Position numbers and translations under genes: made by a program | Shown here: piece by piece, positions 11,801 through 23,020 of the stretch | Layout of the letters: the number at the start of each line of letters is the position of its first letter | Numbering within the stretch: the first letter of the stretch is position 1 | From: Coptis chinensis | Taxonomy: Eukaryota; Streptophyta; Magnoliopsida; Ranunculales; Ranunculaceae | DNA: 64,000 bases | Direction of reading: 5' to 3' | Assembly: GCA_015680905.1 (NCBI GenBank) | Contig: CM027383.1 | Coordinates: 96,805,501 to 96,869,500 of the forward strand | Notes under the pieces: model-generated | What the model saw: the letters and a program-made list of their open reading frames with translations, nothing else | Database searches by the model: none | Told to the model about the DNA's origin: nothing

Positions 11801-13073
11801 TTTTTTTTTATCGGTAAAATGTAATGTGTATATATATATAATCATAAAGTCAAAGTTCGTAGGATGAGATATCCCACTCAGATACAACAAAGGAAAAGAC
11901 AGATACAAAATCGATACTAGAAAAAAGAAACTATGACTATTAGAGAAAACTAAAACAAAGGGATGCAGTCATCCATGGCCGAGCAAGGAATCCCATCTGA
12001 ACATAAGGTCCTCGAACGATGTATATGTCCACTCTTCCCAGAACTTCGACCAGAGAAAGACGAATCCCTTGATTTCTACAATCACCTGTGCCCTAGTCAT
12101 CACACATCCATCAAAGTGTCTCCTGTTCCTTTCCAGCCACAAAGCCACATGATAGCAAAAGGTAAGATGCTCAGAAAATTGGGAACCATTACTCTGCGAT
12201 TCTGTGCTTTATACATTTGCTTGTGTTGCCTAGTAGATCAGGTTCTTAATCCCAATAATGTTGATAAAGATCACGTTCTTTATATTGATGATCATGCTTG
12301 TTTGCAGTTTTATGATCAGGTCTTCCCATACATTTGAATAGACCTAGTTAGCAGACCTCCAAAAGCTAGTGGTTCTTCTAAGTCCCAATGAGTTCATGGA
12401 AGCTCTTGCTTGCTTTTTCCCACTGTGCATGTTAGATACTTAATGAAGTATCAGTTGGATCCAAAAAGCATATGCTAGCTAGAACAAGTGGTTTGTCTAA
12501 GCCTCTAATTTGTCGATGAGTAGTGTGGACTAAAATGTTTGAACTTTATATAAGTTTAGGCATGAAGGATTTTGCTTATACAATCCAGTTTGAATATATG
12601 TCACGTGTGCCTAGGTGAATGAATTGTGCATTAAGTTTAATCAGCAATGTATAACTGCTGGCCGTGTTTCAATGAAGGGATTGGACCCAGAGGTACAAGA
12701 AACTGCTATTGTAGATAATGGTATTCCTGAGTTTTGTGAAATGTCAAAATTGGAAGAAATGGTGGATTTTCCAGCCAGTATTCAGATGAAAGAGAAGGGC
12801 ATAGCAGTTGATCATGCAGACTCAGCTCCTAAAAAGTTCGAAGAAATTAACACAGAAGATTATCAGGAAGCAGGTGAAACTGAAGAGATTGTGCAGATTC
12901 CTCTGAATGAGAATGAAATCCGGGAGGTGGAGGTACAAGATGCAAATGAGGTTGATGTTCCAATTACAGATGCTCCGTTGACTGGGGCTCCTTTCCGTTT
13001 GATATCCTTCTTTGCTAGATATGTGAGTGGTGCTGATTTGGTAAAAAATAGCAATTCAAGTTCTGGAAAATAG
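8675..13073 (+). CDS. Coiled-coil protein of unknown function, six exons
   Basis: Exons 8675-8800, 8879-8941, 9028-9087, 9642-9779, 11280-11369 and 12615-13073 join in frame through GT-AG sites at phase 0 to give 311 residues. The N-terminus is a Lys-rich stretch (MEEEKKKKKNKKKK) that could be a nuclear or nucleolar signal. Exons 2-5 encode a heptad-like, Glu/Gln/Lys-rich segment (about residues 43-159) typical of a coiled coil. The last exon is acidic and ends in a short hydrophobic block, GAPFRLISFFARYVSG, which looks like the most conserved piece. I do not recognise the family and assign no function. Introns 4 and 5 are enlarged by duplications and transposon debris. The start is the first ATG in a good context, preceded by AT-rich leader. 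Confidence 0.75.
9303..9385 (-). mobile_element. tRNA-derived SINE head, antisense in intron 3
   Basis: On the minus strand an A-box-like TAGCTCATCTGGTTAAG (9362-9378) is followed at tRNA-like spacing by a B-box-like GGTCCTAGGTTTGGAGG (9324-9340). This is the internal Pol III promoter layout of a plant tRNA-derived SINE. The downstream tail cannot be delimited. It does not fold as an intact tRNA. Confidence 0.6.
10206..10450 (-). repeat. Probable antisense retroelement 3' remnant in intron 4
   Basis: A T-rich start on the + strand is followed by GC-richer sequence with many short direct repeats of the GGAATTACAA type. It resembles the 3' end of a retroelement with its A-tail read on the minus strand. 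No ORF or terminal repeat is left, so the class is uncertain. Confidence 0.3.
10494..11303 (+). repeat. Direct duplication of intron 4 end and exon 5 start
   Basis: Blocks 10494-10690 and 11056-11303 share GGGGAACGGAGGGGGTGCTT, a long G run, GCCAATCAACAAGAAAAACA, and the acceptor tract TATAATTCAG followed by GAAAAGGAT. In the first block the exon copy (from 10661) is out of step after a few codons. The second block carries the working exon 5. The first is therefore a decayed pseudo-exon with an intact-looking acceptor. Confidence 0.75.
11383..11750 (+). repeat. Tandem duplication of about 180 bases in intron 5
   Basis: Copy A (11383-11560) and copy B (11561-11750) both contain ATAGTCTATCTGCA, ATCGATGGGTA and GTGCTGTTTAGTTTAGGTGT in the same order, with scattered differences. 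The unit is non-coding and sits just after the exon 5 donor. Confidence 0.8.
11796..12175 (-). mobile_element. 3' fragment of a LINE, antisense in intron 5
   Basis: Read on the minus strand, it encodes a piece with the LWLERNRRHFDG motif typical of the end of plant L1-type ORF2, then WSKFWEEWTYTSFEDLMF and a stop. About 150 bases of 3' UTR follow, ending in an A-tail (T run at 11796-11809). It is 5'-truncated, the usual outcome of target-primed reverse transcription. It is antisense to the host gene and should be removed with the intron. Confidence 0.75.
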
Positions 13074-14023
13074 CTGTTAATTTTTTGGGCGTGAAATTAG
13101 AATTATCTATTTATGATCTCATGTTTCTTTTGTTAAAAAGTTCACTTTGGTTACCTGCCCAAATGGGCTCCTCGTTGAGGTGGGAGGTAGAAACAATGTG
13201 ATGTGTTTTCATATAAATACGATTTGATAAAGTTAGATAATCTAATTAGATATTTGCTGTTAATTGAGTTTATCTTTTCTTCACTCTTCTGCCAAAGGAA
13301 AAGGCAAAAAGAAAATCCAATCTTGTTTTTATCTGAAACTTAATTCAGTTTGGTCCAGAATCCAGATATCCTACATTGAATAGGATAATCTTAATTCGAC
13401 TGTCATTGTTATACAGGATCGGCTTGTTTATAAATCTTCGGCCGAAAGCCCTATCCTTTAAACTTTAACTTGGAACATCTCGGAACATAGGGTCTTGCAC
13501 TCTTGCCAGATGATATACTGGTCTCGCCTAATGAATTTTTGCTTCTATTCTGCACTGTATTTCCGGGAATTCATACACAGTTATCGAAGTTCTGCAGTGG
13601 CTCATCATCAGACGTGAGTCTAAGTTCAGGGTCATGGGATCAATTCTAACAAGTCTACGGATGACAATTGTCACCGTCGGCTGGCTGTCCTCGTGAAGAT
13701 AAAAATACATACTCATTGATTCGCAAAATCAACAGATTATTTGTAACAAAATCATCCACCAATCAACCATGGGCAAAGAATGGTTGTTACAACAAATTTT
13801 GAAGGGAAAACCTTGCCAAACACAAATGGCAAGGTTCATAATTACAAATTTTGATGCTGAACCTCCAAAGAAAGAACATGACACACAGCACAGTTCATAA
13901 TTAAAAAAATGGCACTATTCAGATATCTATTCATATTTTGCTTCACAGATTTTGATATTGCCACTATGAATTCCTAATAATCACAACTGTAATCAGATAT
14001 GAGACAACAAACAAATTTCAAGA
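13074..14023. other. Intergenic, convergent 3' regions
   Basis: This holds the probable 3' UTR of the coiled-coil gene on the left and of the receptor kinase gene on the right. It is AT-rich with no supported ORF, RNA gene or transposon. Confidence 0.6.
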
Positions 14024-16615
14024 TCATGGGGTTTGCATAGTCGAATCCTTGGACTTGTTCTCCTCAGAGGAAGGTCGGTTCTCCGAGTCGGATTGCCGAA
14101 CTTCCTCAATCATTTTAACAACTTCATCCATCTTAGGTCGCATGTCTGGCACTTTCACAACACAGGCCATGGCAATTTGCAGCATCTGAACCATTTCTTC
14201 TTCAATATTTTGAAACTTCATCAGCTCGACATCAAAAACCTCTGCAGTCCACTCTTCCCTGACAACTGACTGGACCCACCGTGGGAGATCGGCTATGTCA
14301 TCACGCCCTGGTGACTGCAGCGGGGCCTTGCCAGTCAGCATCTCAAGAAGTAGAACTCCAAAGCTATAAACGTCAGATTTTTGCGTTGGTTTGCGGGTTT
14401 CAATCACTTCTGGGGCACGATATCCTGCACTTCTAGATGGTGTGGCAGGGAAGTTCATAAGTGGAGTCAGACCGAAATCTGATACACAGCCATCAAGCTC
14501 TTGGTTCAACAGGACGTTGGAGGACTTTATGTTTCCATGGCTGAATTTGCCACCACCGGTGGAGTGAATGTGAGCAATGCCCCTTGCAGTTCCAAGAGAG
14601 ATCTTCACCCTAGAGTCCCAGTCTAGTGGAGTTCTTCCAGTACCCCTGCTTCCTGTTATGGAGTTGGTAACTGAGAGATCAGAGTAAGGCTAAAAACTAT
14701 ATTGCTTGGATATTAAGATAAGAAATGCCTGACAGTGGTTATGATACAATAAGGTGATAGGGCAGAGAGCCAGAGAGGCATATGGGAAGATAGATACACA
14801 TGTGATGCACTCTACAGCATGAAGACTCTACAAGTTGATACTACACTGTGATAACGTGGATAGTTATCATTAAAATTCAATTAGGATCAGCCAAGTTTTC
14901 TTAGGATGAAGACTAGATAGAGTATCTTCCTGATAGGGTCCCATGCATGCTGATTCCTTTTATAGGATCATGCATCATACCCTTATTCTGGTATTCAAGT
15001 TCGTCCAACTTTTGGTGCTTCTAGGACAATGCGTCTGTATCTTGTGAGTGCCACATGAAACACTAAAGCTGATTACATTATTTATGCAGTTGGTACTTAA
15101 TAGGTGGTAAGTAGCTTAGCTCATAGGCAGACTTGGATACGTTCATAAACTAAGTTAAGAACGGGCAGGGGTCTGCCTTGATTTTAATTTAGGAATATAT
15201 TATAAGATGTAAGCTTCATGCTCTGATTTTAATCATACATATAGCTGTCTGCCTTAACCCCTAACTGATTCAAAAAAGAAGAAGTTAATAGTTAATAATA
15301 GGTAGTACTTACCATGCAAAAGCGCGGACAAGCTGCCAGCTGCAACATAGTCATAGACAAGGAGCTTCTCATCCTTGGAGTAGTAGTAAGCACGAAGAGG
15401 AACAACATTCGGGTGCTGTCCAACCCTCCCCACTGTTTCCATCTGCTGCTCAAACTCCCTCTTTCCCACCACAACTTCTTTCAACCTCTTGACCACCACT
15501 GTTGTCCCCTCCTCCAACGCAGCCTTATATGCTGTCCCATAACTCCCTTTACCCAAGACTTCGGCTGAAGCCCTCAATAGGTCCTCAAGGTCAAAGTTGA
15601 AGGAACAACCTTCAAAGAAAACCAACTTATTTTTCTCAGCTTCCTGAGCTCCACTCCCAAACTCTTCTTTAGGTGTTTCGTGCCTTCCACCACCAGTTCC
15701 CTTCCCTTTCAACACATGTCCGCCTTCTCTATCTCTCTTCTTTAAACAAAAGACTAAAATGACCAGTGCTAGGAGAAGCAGCAAGGCAGACCCTCCAGCT
15801 GCAATAGCAATAATAGCCCTAGTTCCAATTTTCTTCTTAGAACCATTCCGATGTTTCTGAGGAACTAATGGTAGTGGAGGGAAGGAAGGAGCAGAAGGAG
15901 AAGGTGAAGGAGAGATTGGAAAGCATGGCCGCAGAGGTGGTCCACACAAATGAGAGTTCCCTTCAAAAGAAGAATTGGGGAATTTTTCTAGTGATGATGG
16001 AATTGAACCGTTTAAGTCATTGTTACTTAAATTTAAATGTTTGAGCCTTGGAAGGTTGAGATCAGGAATGTGGCCACTCAGGTTGTTGCTCTGGAGGCTC
16101 AAACCAGTGAGTTTTGTCAGGTTCTGAAATGTAGGAGGAATATTTCCTGTGAAGGAGTTGAAGGAGAGATCGAGGACCTTTAGTATAGGTGGGAGAGAAG
16201 GGATATTACCAGCGAAGTTGTTATTTTGGAGGAAAATATACTGAAGTGAAGGAAGGGAAGTGATGTCAGATGGGAGACTTCCAGTGAGGCGGTTGGATCG
16301 GAGGCTCAAGGTTTGGAGAGCGCCGAGTTTCCCAAGAGTGTTGGCTGGAATCTGCCCATAGAGTCCAACACCAGGGAGTCGGAGGGCAAGCACATGGGCG
16401 CCATCTGGGGTGCAAGTTATGCCAACCCAAGAGGAGCAGATAGGGGTAGCATTAGTCCAATTGAGTTTCCGGCCATGGGGGACAGAAGCCGAGAAGTTAA
16501 GGAGAGCTTGCTTTTCAGAGACCAGGCTAGCAATGGCTACTGGTAAGAATAATATGGTGAAAAGGAAAGAAAGAGAAGTAAAATAGTGGGAATTGAGTCT
16601 CAATAAGTGTTTCAT
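14024..16615 (-). CDS. LRR receptor-like kinase, At5g58300 type (probable inactive kinase)
   Basis: Exons 15313-16615 and 14024-14652 join in phase 1 to give 643 residues, close to the usual length of this subfamily. In order: a signal peptide (about 1-30), an N-terminal LRR cap, five or so leucine-rich repeats ([35 protein letters not shown] and others), a Pro/Ser spacer, one transmembrane helix ([13 protein letters not shown]), then a kinase domain. The glycine loop ([12 protein letters not shown]), VVVKRLK lysine and SDFG motif are kept. The HRD loop reads HGN ([13 protein letters not shown]), so the catalytic Asp is absent and the protein probably signals as a pseudokinase at the plasma membrane. 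An upstream in-frame Met at 16705 would add 30 non-signal residues, so 16615 is preferred. The 660-base intron before [13 protein letters not shown] is at the position common in this family. Confidence 0.92.
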
Positions 16616-19600
16616 CGATAGTTGTCCAGTAACCCATGCATGAGAGGGACTGTGGGTGTGAGTGAGTTGTTTTGGGAATTCCTGTTCTTCTCCTGATTTA
16701 CTCACAAGAGCAACGGAATAATGTCAGCTGACTAAAAAGAAGCAAGTATTGGTTAAATGACAGAAATTAGGTGCAACCATCCTATATTTGCAGTTGAGCA
16801 TGAACTATAACAATTCCCACATGGATTAAAATTATTTAGTAAGCTTCTCCATACAGCAAGGTAAAATGGAGGTAATAATATATCAATATATCTTTGTTTT
16901 ATGCAATACTTAAAAACTGTAGAACCTCATCACAAATAAATCATATAAATATACCATTTTTATAGATATCCATCTGCTCTGCATAAAAAGTCCGGAGAGT
17001 TTACTTATAATAGAGCAGAAGAACTCCATGAAAAGACCATTCTCTAATCCCTTAATATATTTTGAACACTTCACTGATCTAACCTTCTTTTGCTGAGATA
17101 TCCTAGAAACCACACTCGAAAAGTTAACAGACTCTAATCCCAAAAGTAATGCATTTGTCCAAAAAGCCAGAAAAAGCTCACTACTAGTAAAGCAAAACCT
17201 TCTTTATTTGCCCTTTATTTTTCAAAGAAGAGTAAAAAAGAAGTCCACGCCCAAAAGAGTATTCTATGTAAGATGCTCAGCAATGCAACGGGCACCTGTG
17301 TGGTAAGTGTCTATCAAACTTAGCAACTAGTATATTAAAATGTATAACGAAGATCTAAGAACAACAACCAATTTGAACCCAATGGAGTAAAATAATTAAG
17401 GACAAAAAGAAATTATAAAACTATAGGTACAAAATATGGCAAATTCTAATTGCCACAAAAGAAATGAAAGAGAACTGACCAGGGACGACACTGATGTGGT
17501 TTTCCTCAAAATCCATCAAATGAAGGAAGCTGCATTACAGCTGAAATGCACACAAATCTGTATTTGAAACAGCTGGTTCTAATTCAGAACTAAAGAAAAA
17601 AGACAGGGTCTTGAAAAAACACTCTAGTCTAGTCTAACCAGATCCAATAAAAAAGAGTTGAAGATCTGTCTGTTGAGCACCAGCACCACCGCCACTCTGC
17701 TCATCAATTGTATATATATCAATAATATATAAAAGCTCCGGATCTAGCATTAAAGCTATTAAAACGTGTGCAAAACCTGAAACAATAACTCATGGTATGA
17801 GATAATGAGAGGCAGAGTCATGCAGGAAATGTGAATGCATGTGTGAAAAAAACATGGCATTAATTCAACTCGAATGAAGCAGGCAACAACCCCCAGCCTT
17901 AAAATTAGTATAAACTCCATAACAATAACAGTGGGCTTGATTTATGAGCATGCATGGAGATAATAATGTGCTAAAATTACAAGAGACCTTAGAATTTAAG
18001 ACAAGTATATATGATGAACTAAAAAGAGTACAAACCTTGAATCTAATATATTTAGTATAGCAGTCAGTGAGCTGAAACCCATAATGACAACACATCATTT
18101 ATTTGTGTTCAAAGTATGAATTTGATTAGAGCTGAAAATGAAGTATGGAGCGTTAGTTATTTTAGTTTGTTTGTTGATGAAGCTTATTGGGTATCCAGCA
18201 TTAAATGAGCTTTGGGCAGTTGAGCTGGAATAATCTCTTAAGCTTTACTGTACTGATGAGTCAGGGAGTGTGGAGGAAAGTCAGAACTTTTTAAATTAAA
18301 GATGCTCCTCCCACTAATTAAAACTTTTTAAATTATATTAAATTAAATCAGAAAAATAAAGGTAAGACTAAAGTTTTTGGCAAATGATAAGAAGAGATCA
18401 TTCTCTCTAAATTTAGTGCGCATTTCATATCGGCCGTTGGATGATATAATCATATGGTTTGGTTTGGTGTGGTTTGTCAATTGTGGGCCATGCAATAATC
18501 TTGATCTCAAGAAAAAATTTCTCCATCCAACGGCTATTTGCCTTGATTTCTCTAAAATTTAGAGAAAATAATCTCACCATATCACAACTCAAAGTTTTTT
18601 TTGTTAATTTAATTATACAAAAAGTCATAAAGGTTAAAGCTTGTTGTGCTCGTTGAAGAGCCCAAAGACATTCGTACTTATTAGTAACAAAATGTCAGTG
18701 GGCAATGTTAAGTACAAAACTACAGTACATCCTATATATCAGTGGTTGACAACTTGCTATAAGTTAAATTAGCAGTTGAGGGAGAAGGTTTTAGGCTCCC
18801 ATCGAATCAATGTAAATGCTGTTATGCTAGGCTGCTAGCAACAGTGGAAAGTTCTTACACATCCCAACGAAGATTTCAGTTTACCTAATAAATACCCCTA
18901 CACAACTTGAAAGCCTGCCCTAAACAACCTGAAAATACAGAATTTTCATTTGTGAGTTGCTGGAATTTTCCAAATTTAACTTGAAACTGTTGACTTTGCT
19001 GCTGGCTAGTACGATGGTTTAGGATGGTATGTCACAGCTTTTCTAAGCTTTGTATAGTGTGTAATTTTAATATTTTATACACATTTCGCCAGGTCAAGTA
19101 AGACTCAAATTATGCGGTTTAAGATACAAAGACTGTGACACATTGAGTCGTGCATGGTTTTCTAATACAGCCATACAATACAACACAAAACAATTGTCCT
19201 TGCACATGGCTCTTTAATTTTGGTAGAGAATATCAATAGATCCATACAAGATTACAAGTATACAACACAACAAATAATCTACAATTGTCTCTGGCAAATG
19301 GCTATTTTTTTTTTTTTTTGCTGTATATCATTCTCTGATTTCTCTCATAAAGTTGCAGATTAATAGGATCTGAAGAACTGACTGACATCGATTATTGATT
19401 AAAATATCCCTTTTCTAGCTGTGATTTTAGCAACCAGAAGGTGGTTTTGTGAGTTCGTTGATGGTGTTTGACAACTAAGTATACTCATTTTTAAAATCGG
19501 AAATGTTTAGCTGTCACATGCAGATATACTCGTATATATATGCCATTAACGATAGCTTGAGTGAGTTAATTATAAAAGTATAAGACAGTTTAGTGGGAGG

Positions 19601-20077
19601 TAATGAAATTATAATAAATCAGTTAATATGAAAACTTCATACTGAAGTTTGATGAAAGTTGGTGTCAACTTAAGTGTGGTACGGTGGTCCAAACTCCAAA
19701 TCTACCATATGTTATATCTCGGGCTTATACTCAAAATAATTAAAGTACAATTAATTTCTTTTTTGATTACGATTACATTTATTTTCTTTTCAAAATGTGG
19801 GTCTTCATCTTATAATTGTCCACTATTAGATCACTAATTTGTCAACTTCACAAAGTAGGTTCATCACTGTTTTAACTTTTAAGTACGTGCTAGAATGATT
19901 GTCATTTTAAGTTCAGATAGGGAAGATTTGTCTAAATTTACTCTGTTTATACTCCATGCATATTATGTGACCTACATAAGCCATAAGCGACAGACTAGAC
20001 AATTAGCTGTGGATATTCTTAACCTACATAAAAATTCATCCAAAACTTAAAAACCTAGAGCGCAGATTACCGTTACG
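16616..20077. other. Long upstream intergenic region of the receptor kinase gene
   Basis: Mostly AT-rich with no supported ORF. A possible 5' UTR intron acceptor (TTTTTAG on the minus strand near 16731) would fit the leader intron seen in related genes, but I cannot place its donor with confidence. One MITE-like element lies at 18394-18575. Confidence 0.45.
18394..18575. mobile_element. MITE-like inverted-repeat element
   Basis: The left end (GAGATCATTCTCTCTAAAT, then GCCGTTGGATGA) is mirrored on the right (reverse complement GAGATTATTTTCTCTAAATT, then GCCGTTGGATGG). The arms are about 45 bases around a 95-base centre. No target duplication is clear, so family and exact ends are uncertain. 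Confidence 0.55.
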
Positions 20078-20272
20078 TTATTTTGATTTTGATTCTTCAC
20101 TGGACACTGGGTTGCAAGTTTCTGATTGAATTAATTTTTTTTTGTGAGGATGAAATATCTTACTAAGTACTAACATAAGTGTGGGTAGACATGTATAACT
20201 GAAAAAGAAAATGCCTAAAAACAAAACAGAGATTCCAGCCCCAAGAACAAAGCCCAATAATAATTTTGCCAT

Positions 20273-23020
20273 ATAGTTTACTTTGATTTTTAATTTCGTA
20301 TATGAATTTATATTTTAGGACTTGGAACGAAATTAAAATTGAAGTGGATTTAGGATGAAAATATTTGAGAAAATTGAGCTCAGCCCAATTACTTGAAAAC
20401 AAAATTGTTGTTCGGTAGGAAAAGGTCCTTAATATTAGATACTTCCATCCACTAAATTGCGAAAAATCTGAATTGGCACTCCGTCATAACCTCCAAAAAA
20501 CCTAAATCGTGCGAAGGAGTGGGGCTTGCATTAAACATGTGGTCCTTCCAGGGACCTCACTATCTCTTACCAACTCCCAAGCGTAATTAGGCCTTAGGCA
20601 GAATTTGGCAAATTGCACAGATTGGTTATTGGTATATCGAAAACCTTATCCTTATGCTTCCTAAACTAGCATGGGATAAATTTGAATTGGTGATGGAAAG
20701 ACATTAAAAGCGCAGAACGAGCAGGAAATTATTATTAACCTATAGTTGATTTTCAATTACATTCTTTCACCTAAAAAGTTCTCAATTCACATGGTAGGTC
20801 CTTTTTTTTTTATTGATGAGAGATATGGCAAGAGTGCAAGACCCACTTAGAATTGAGTCAAACATGATCATGAATCATCATGTCAAATATTGTCAAGGGG
20901 TCAAGCTTCTATGTGCTGAGACGGATGTACAAATAAGCCCAGTTGGCAAATTTATGTTTTGAGCTTTTGACATGGCAATATCTGGTGCTGTTGGAGTTTT
21001 GCTCGTTTCTATCATATCTCTCGAGCAGTCAAGCTTATGCAAAATGCTAAGATGGAAGTGCACGTGTTCGTGAAGAATAATATCTCTACTTATTTGTTGT
21101 CTACTGAAAAAATTGAGCATGACATGATCTTTCAACAATTCAACCTTAAGCTTTTAGCGCAGGTTCTCAATATTGATCAGAACACAACAAGATCAATACT
21201 GATATTTCAGTAACATGCGTGCTAAATATTTCAATCTGATTTAGCGCCAAGCACCTAAGATATGTAGGTCTACCCTATTTGAGCTGTCTTAATAATTGCA
21301 AGATTTTAACTGACCACCTCTAATCATCAAATGTATTTCATGTAAGAAAGTATTTCTATTACTGTAGATCAGTTGGTTGCTATTAAATTGTTCTTGGTGT
21401 TATTTTTTTTTTAAACGACACAATGTGGCCGGGTTAGGTTGGAATTTGGGAACCCACCTGATTCATTGCTACTTCACTTTCTTGGATACAACCTCCCATA
21501 CTCATATGACATCAAATTCTCATCGACCAAAAGAATTTTAACTCGTTTCCTTCTGAATGTATGTGACCACCTCCTTCAATGGTAGAACAACAAGATAACA
21601 AGTGAGACACTCTATGAAGTCAGATTCTCCCAAGTTAGTTGTGCTCTTACTTGCACTTGTTGGTCAATTAAAGTGGTTGTCAATTTGTCACGTTCATATG
21701 GCCATATATATGGGTCGAATTATAGTCATTTACTAAGATAGGACCACGGTTGGTTGGAGAGATTTTAGTATCCTTAAAATTCAAGTTCGTATATATATAC
21801 CTTTTTAGAAAATATTACTTACCTCACCCACCATATTGAGAGCTAATCGACCCTTGCGGCTACCATCACTTCGTGATGCGTGGCTGATAACAAAATGATT
21901 TTTTTTCAGAAATTATACAAAGCTTTGTAATGCTGAATTTTTGAATTTAATTAAATTCATGGAATAGATAATAGAATGGCTACAATTTAAGTGACGCACA
22001 TTAATTTTATATACTAAAAAGAAATTTGTATTATATAGGTAGCGTCAGCTCTTTAATTCATCAGGTTAAATGGCCGAGAACGTAGATGATAAACTGAGCA
22101 AACCTTGTGATAATGGATATGATTTTAGCAGAAATTAAGCTCTAAAAGTTTCTTTCGAGTTTGAAAACAATTGAAAATTTATAGAGTAAAAATAGTCTAA
22201 AACCTTTGTTTTAGCTGTGTGACAAGTGATGATTTTACGAAATGCAAACAACCGACAAAGGTGACAACGCTCATCTTATCAAATTCCATCTCCTTCTGAT
22301 TATTCATATATTTAATTATCTGTTGCTTTGAGTGCCTAAACGTTTTTTATTTTTATTTTTTTATAACCTGCAAAGCTGAGCTTCTCTATGACAGCCCAAT
22401 CCAGCCGAGGAAGGTTTCGATGTGGGCTTGGGTTTGAAGCAGCTGATTAGAATTGGCTGATCCGAAACACACTGCAAGTACTGACCAGGCATTTCGATAG
22501 GTTTGGCCGTTTGGGAACCTTTAACGTGCTGAACTCTTATACTGTTCTAGATTTAGCAGTCTTCACTAAGATTTCATGAATAATTTTCATATAAGGAATA
22601 ACATATAAGGGATTAAGGCGTTGGCAAGTAGCCATTCAGAAGATAAAATGTTCTAACATTGTTGTGCAGAATTAGATTTGTAAAAACAGTGTTGGAGCAA
22701 ATCACAGATGATTTCCATGTTCTCAATATGGAAGGAAACCCCAAACTTGATTTGTTTAGGAGATGGCTTTCTACATGCTAGTACCATTCCAGTTGTACTT
22801 AACACTTAATGGTGAACGGTAATAGCAAAGGTGCGGTACTCTCTAATGTGTTACCTCTTTTGGCATTAATGTGGTACTCTCTAAGAGGAGACGAGATAAA
22901 CAGCATACAATTTACTGGTGGAAACTTGATGGCGAAGGACCAAAACAAAATCAAATGCAACTGGTAAAGTGGACAGACATTTCAAATTATAGACATTTCA
23001 CAGAAGAACATTTGAAAGAA
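20273..23020. other. Intergenic region without a supported gene
   Basis: AT-rich sequence. Open frames are short and have no recognisable domains. A 64-codon frame just to its left (20078-20272, minus) encodes a hydrophobic N-terminus but has no other support. The right end holds the probable 3' UTR of the next gene. Confidence 0.5.

Noticed and set aside
11963-12337. Plus-strand 124-codon open frame in intron 5
   Set aside because: It is the antisense of the LINE ORF2 tail and 3' UTR.
16616-16705. Longer N-terminus of the receptor kinase starting at MSKSGEEQ
   Set aside because: It would place about 30 polar residues before a good signal peptide, so the Met at 16615 is the better start.
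20893-21138. Copia-type retrotransposon fragment on the minus strand
   Set aside because: The translation has a faint resemblance to pol-like sequence but no diagnostic motif could be identified.
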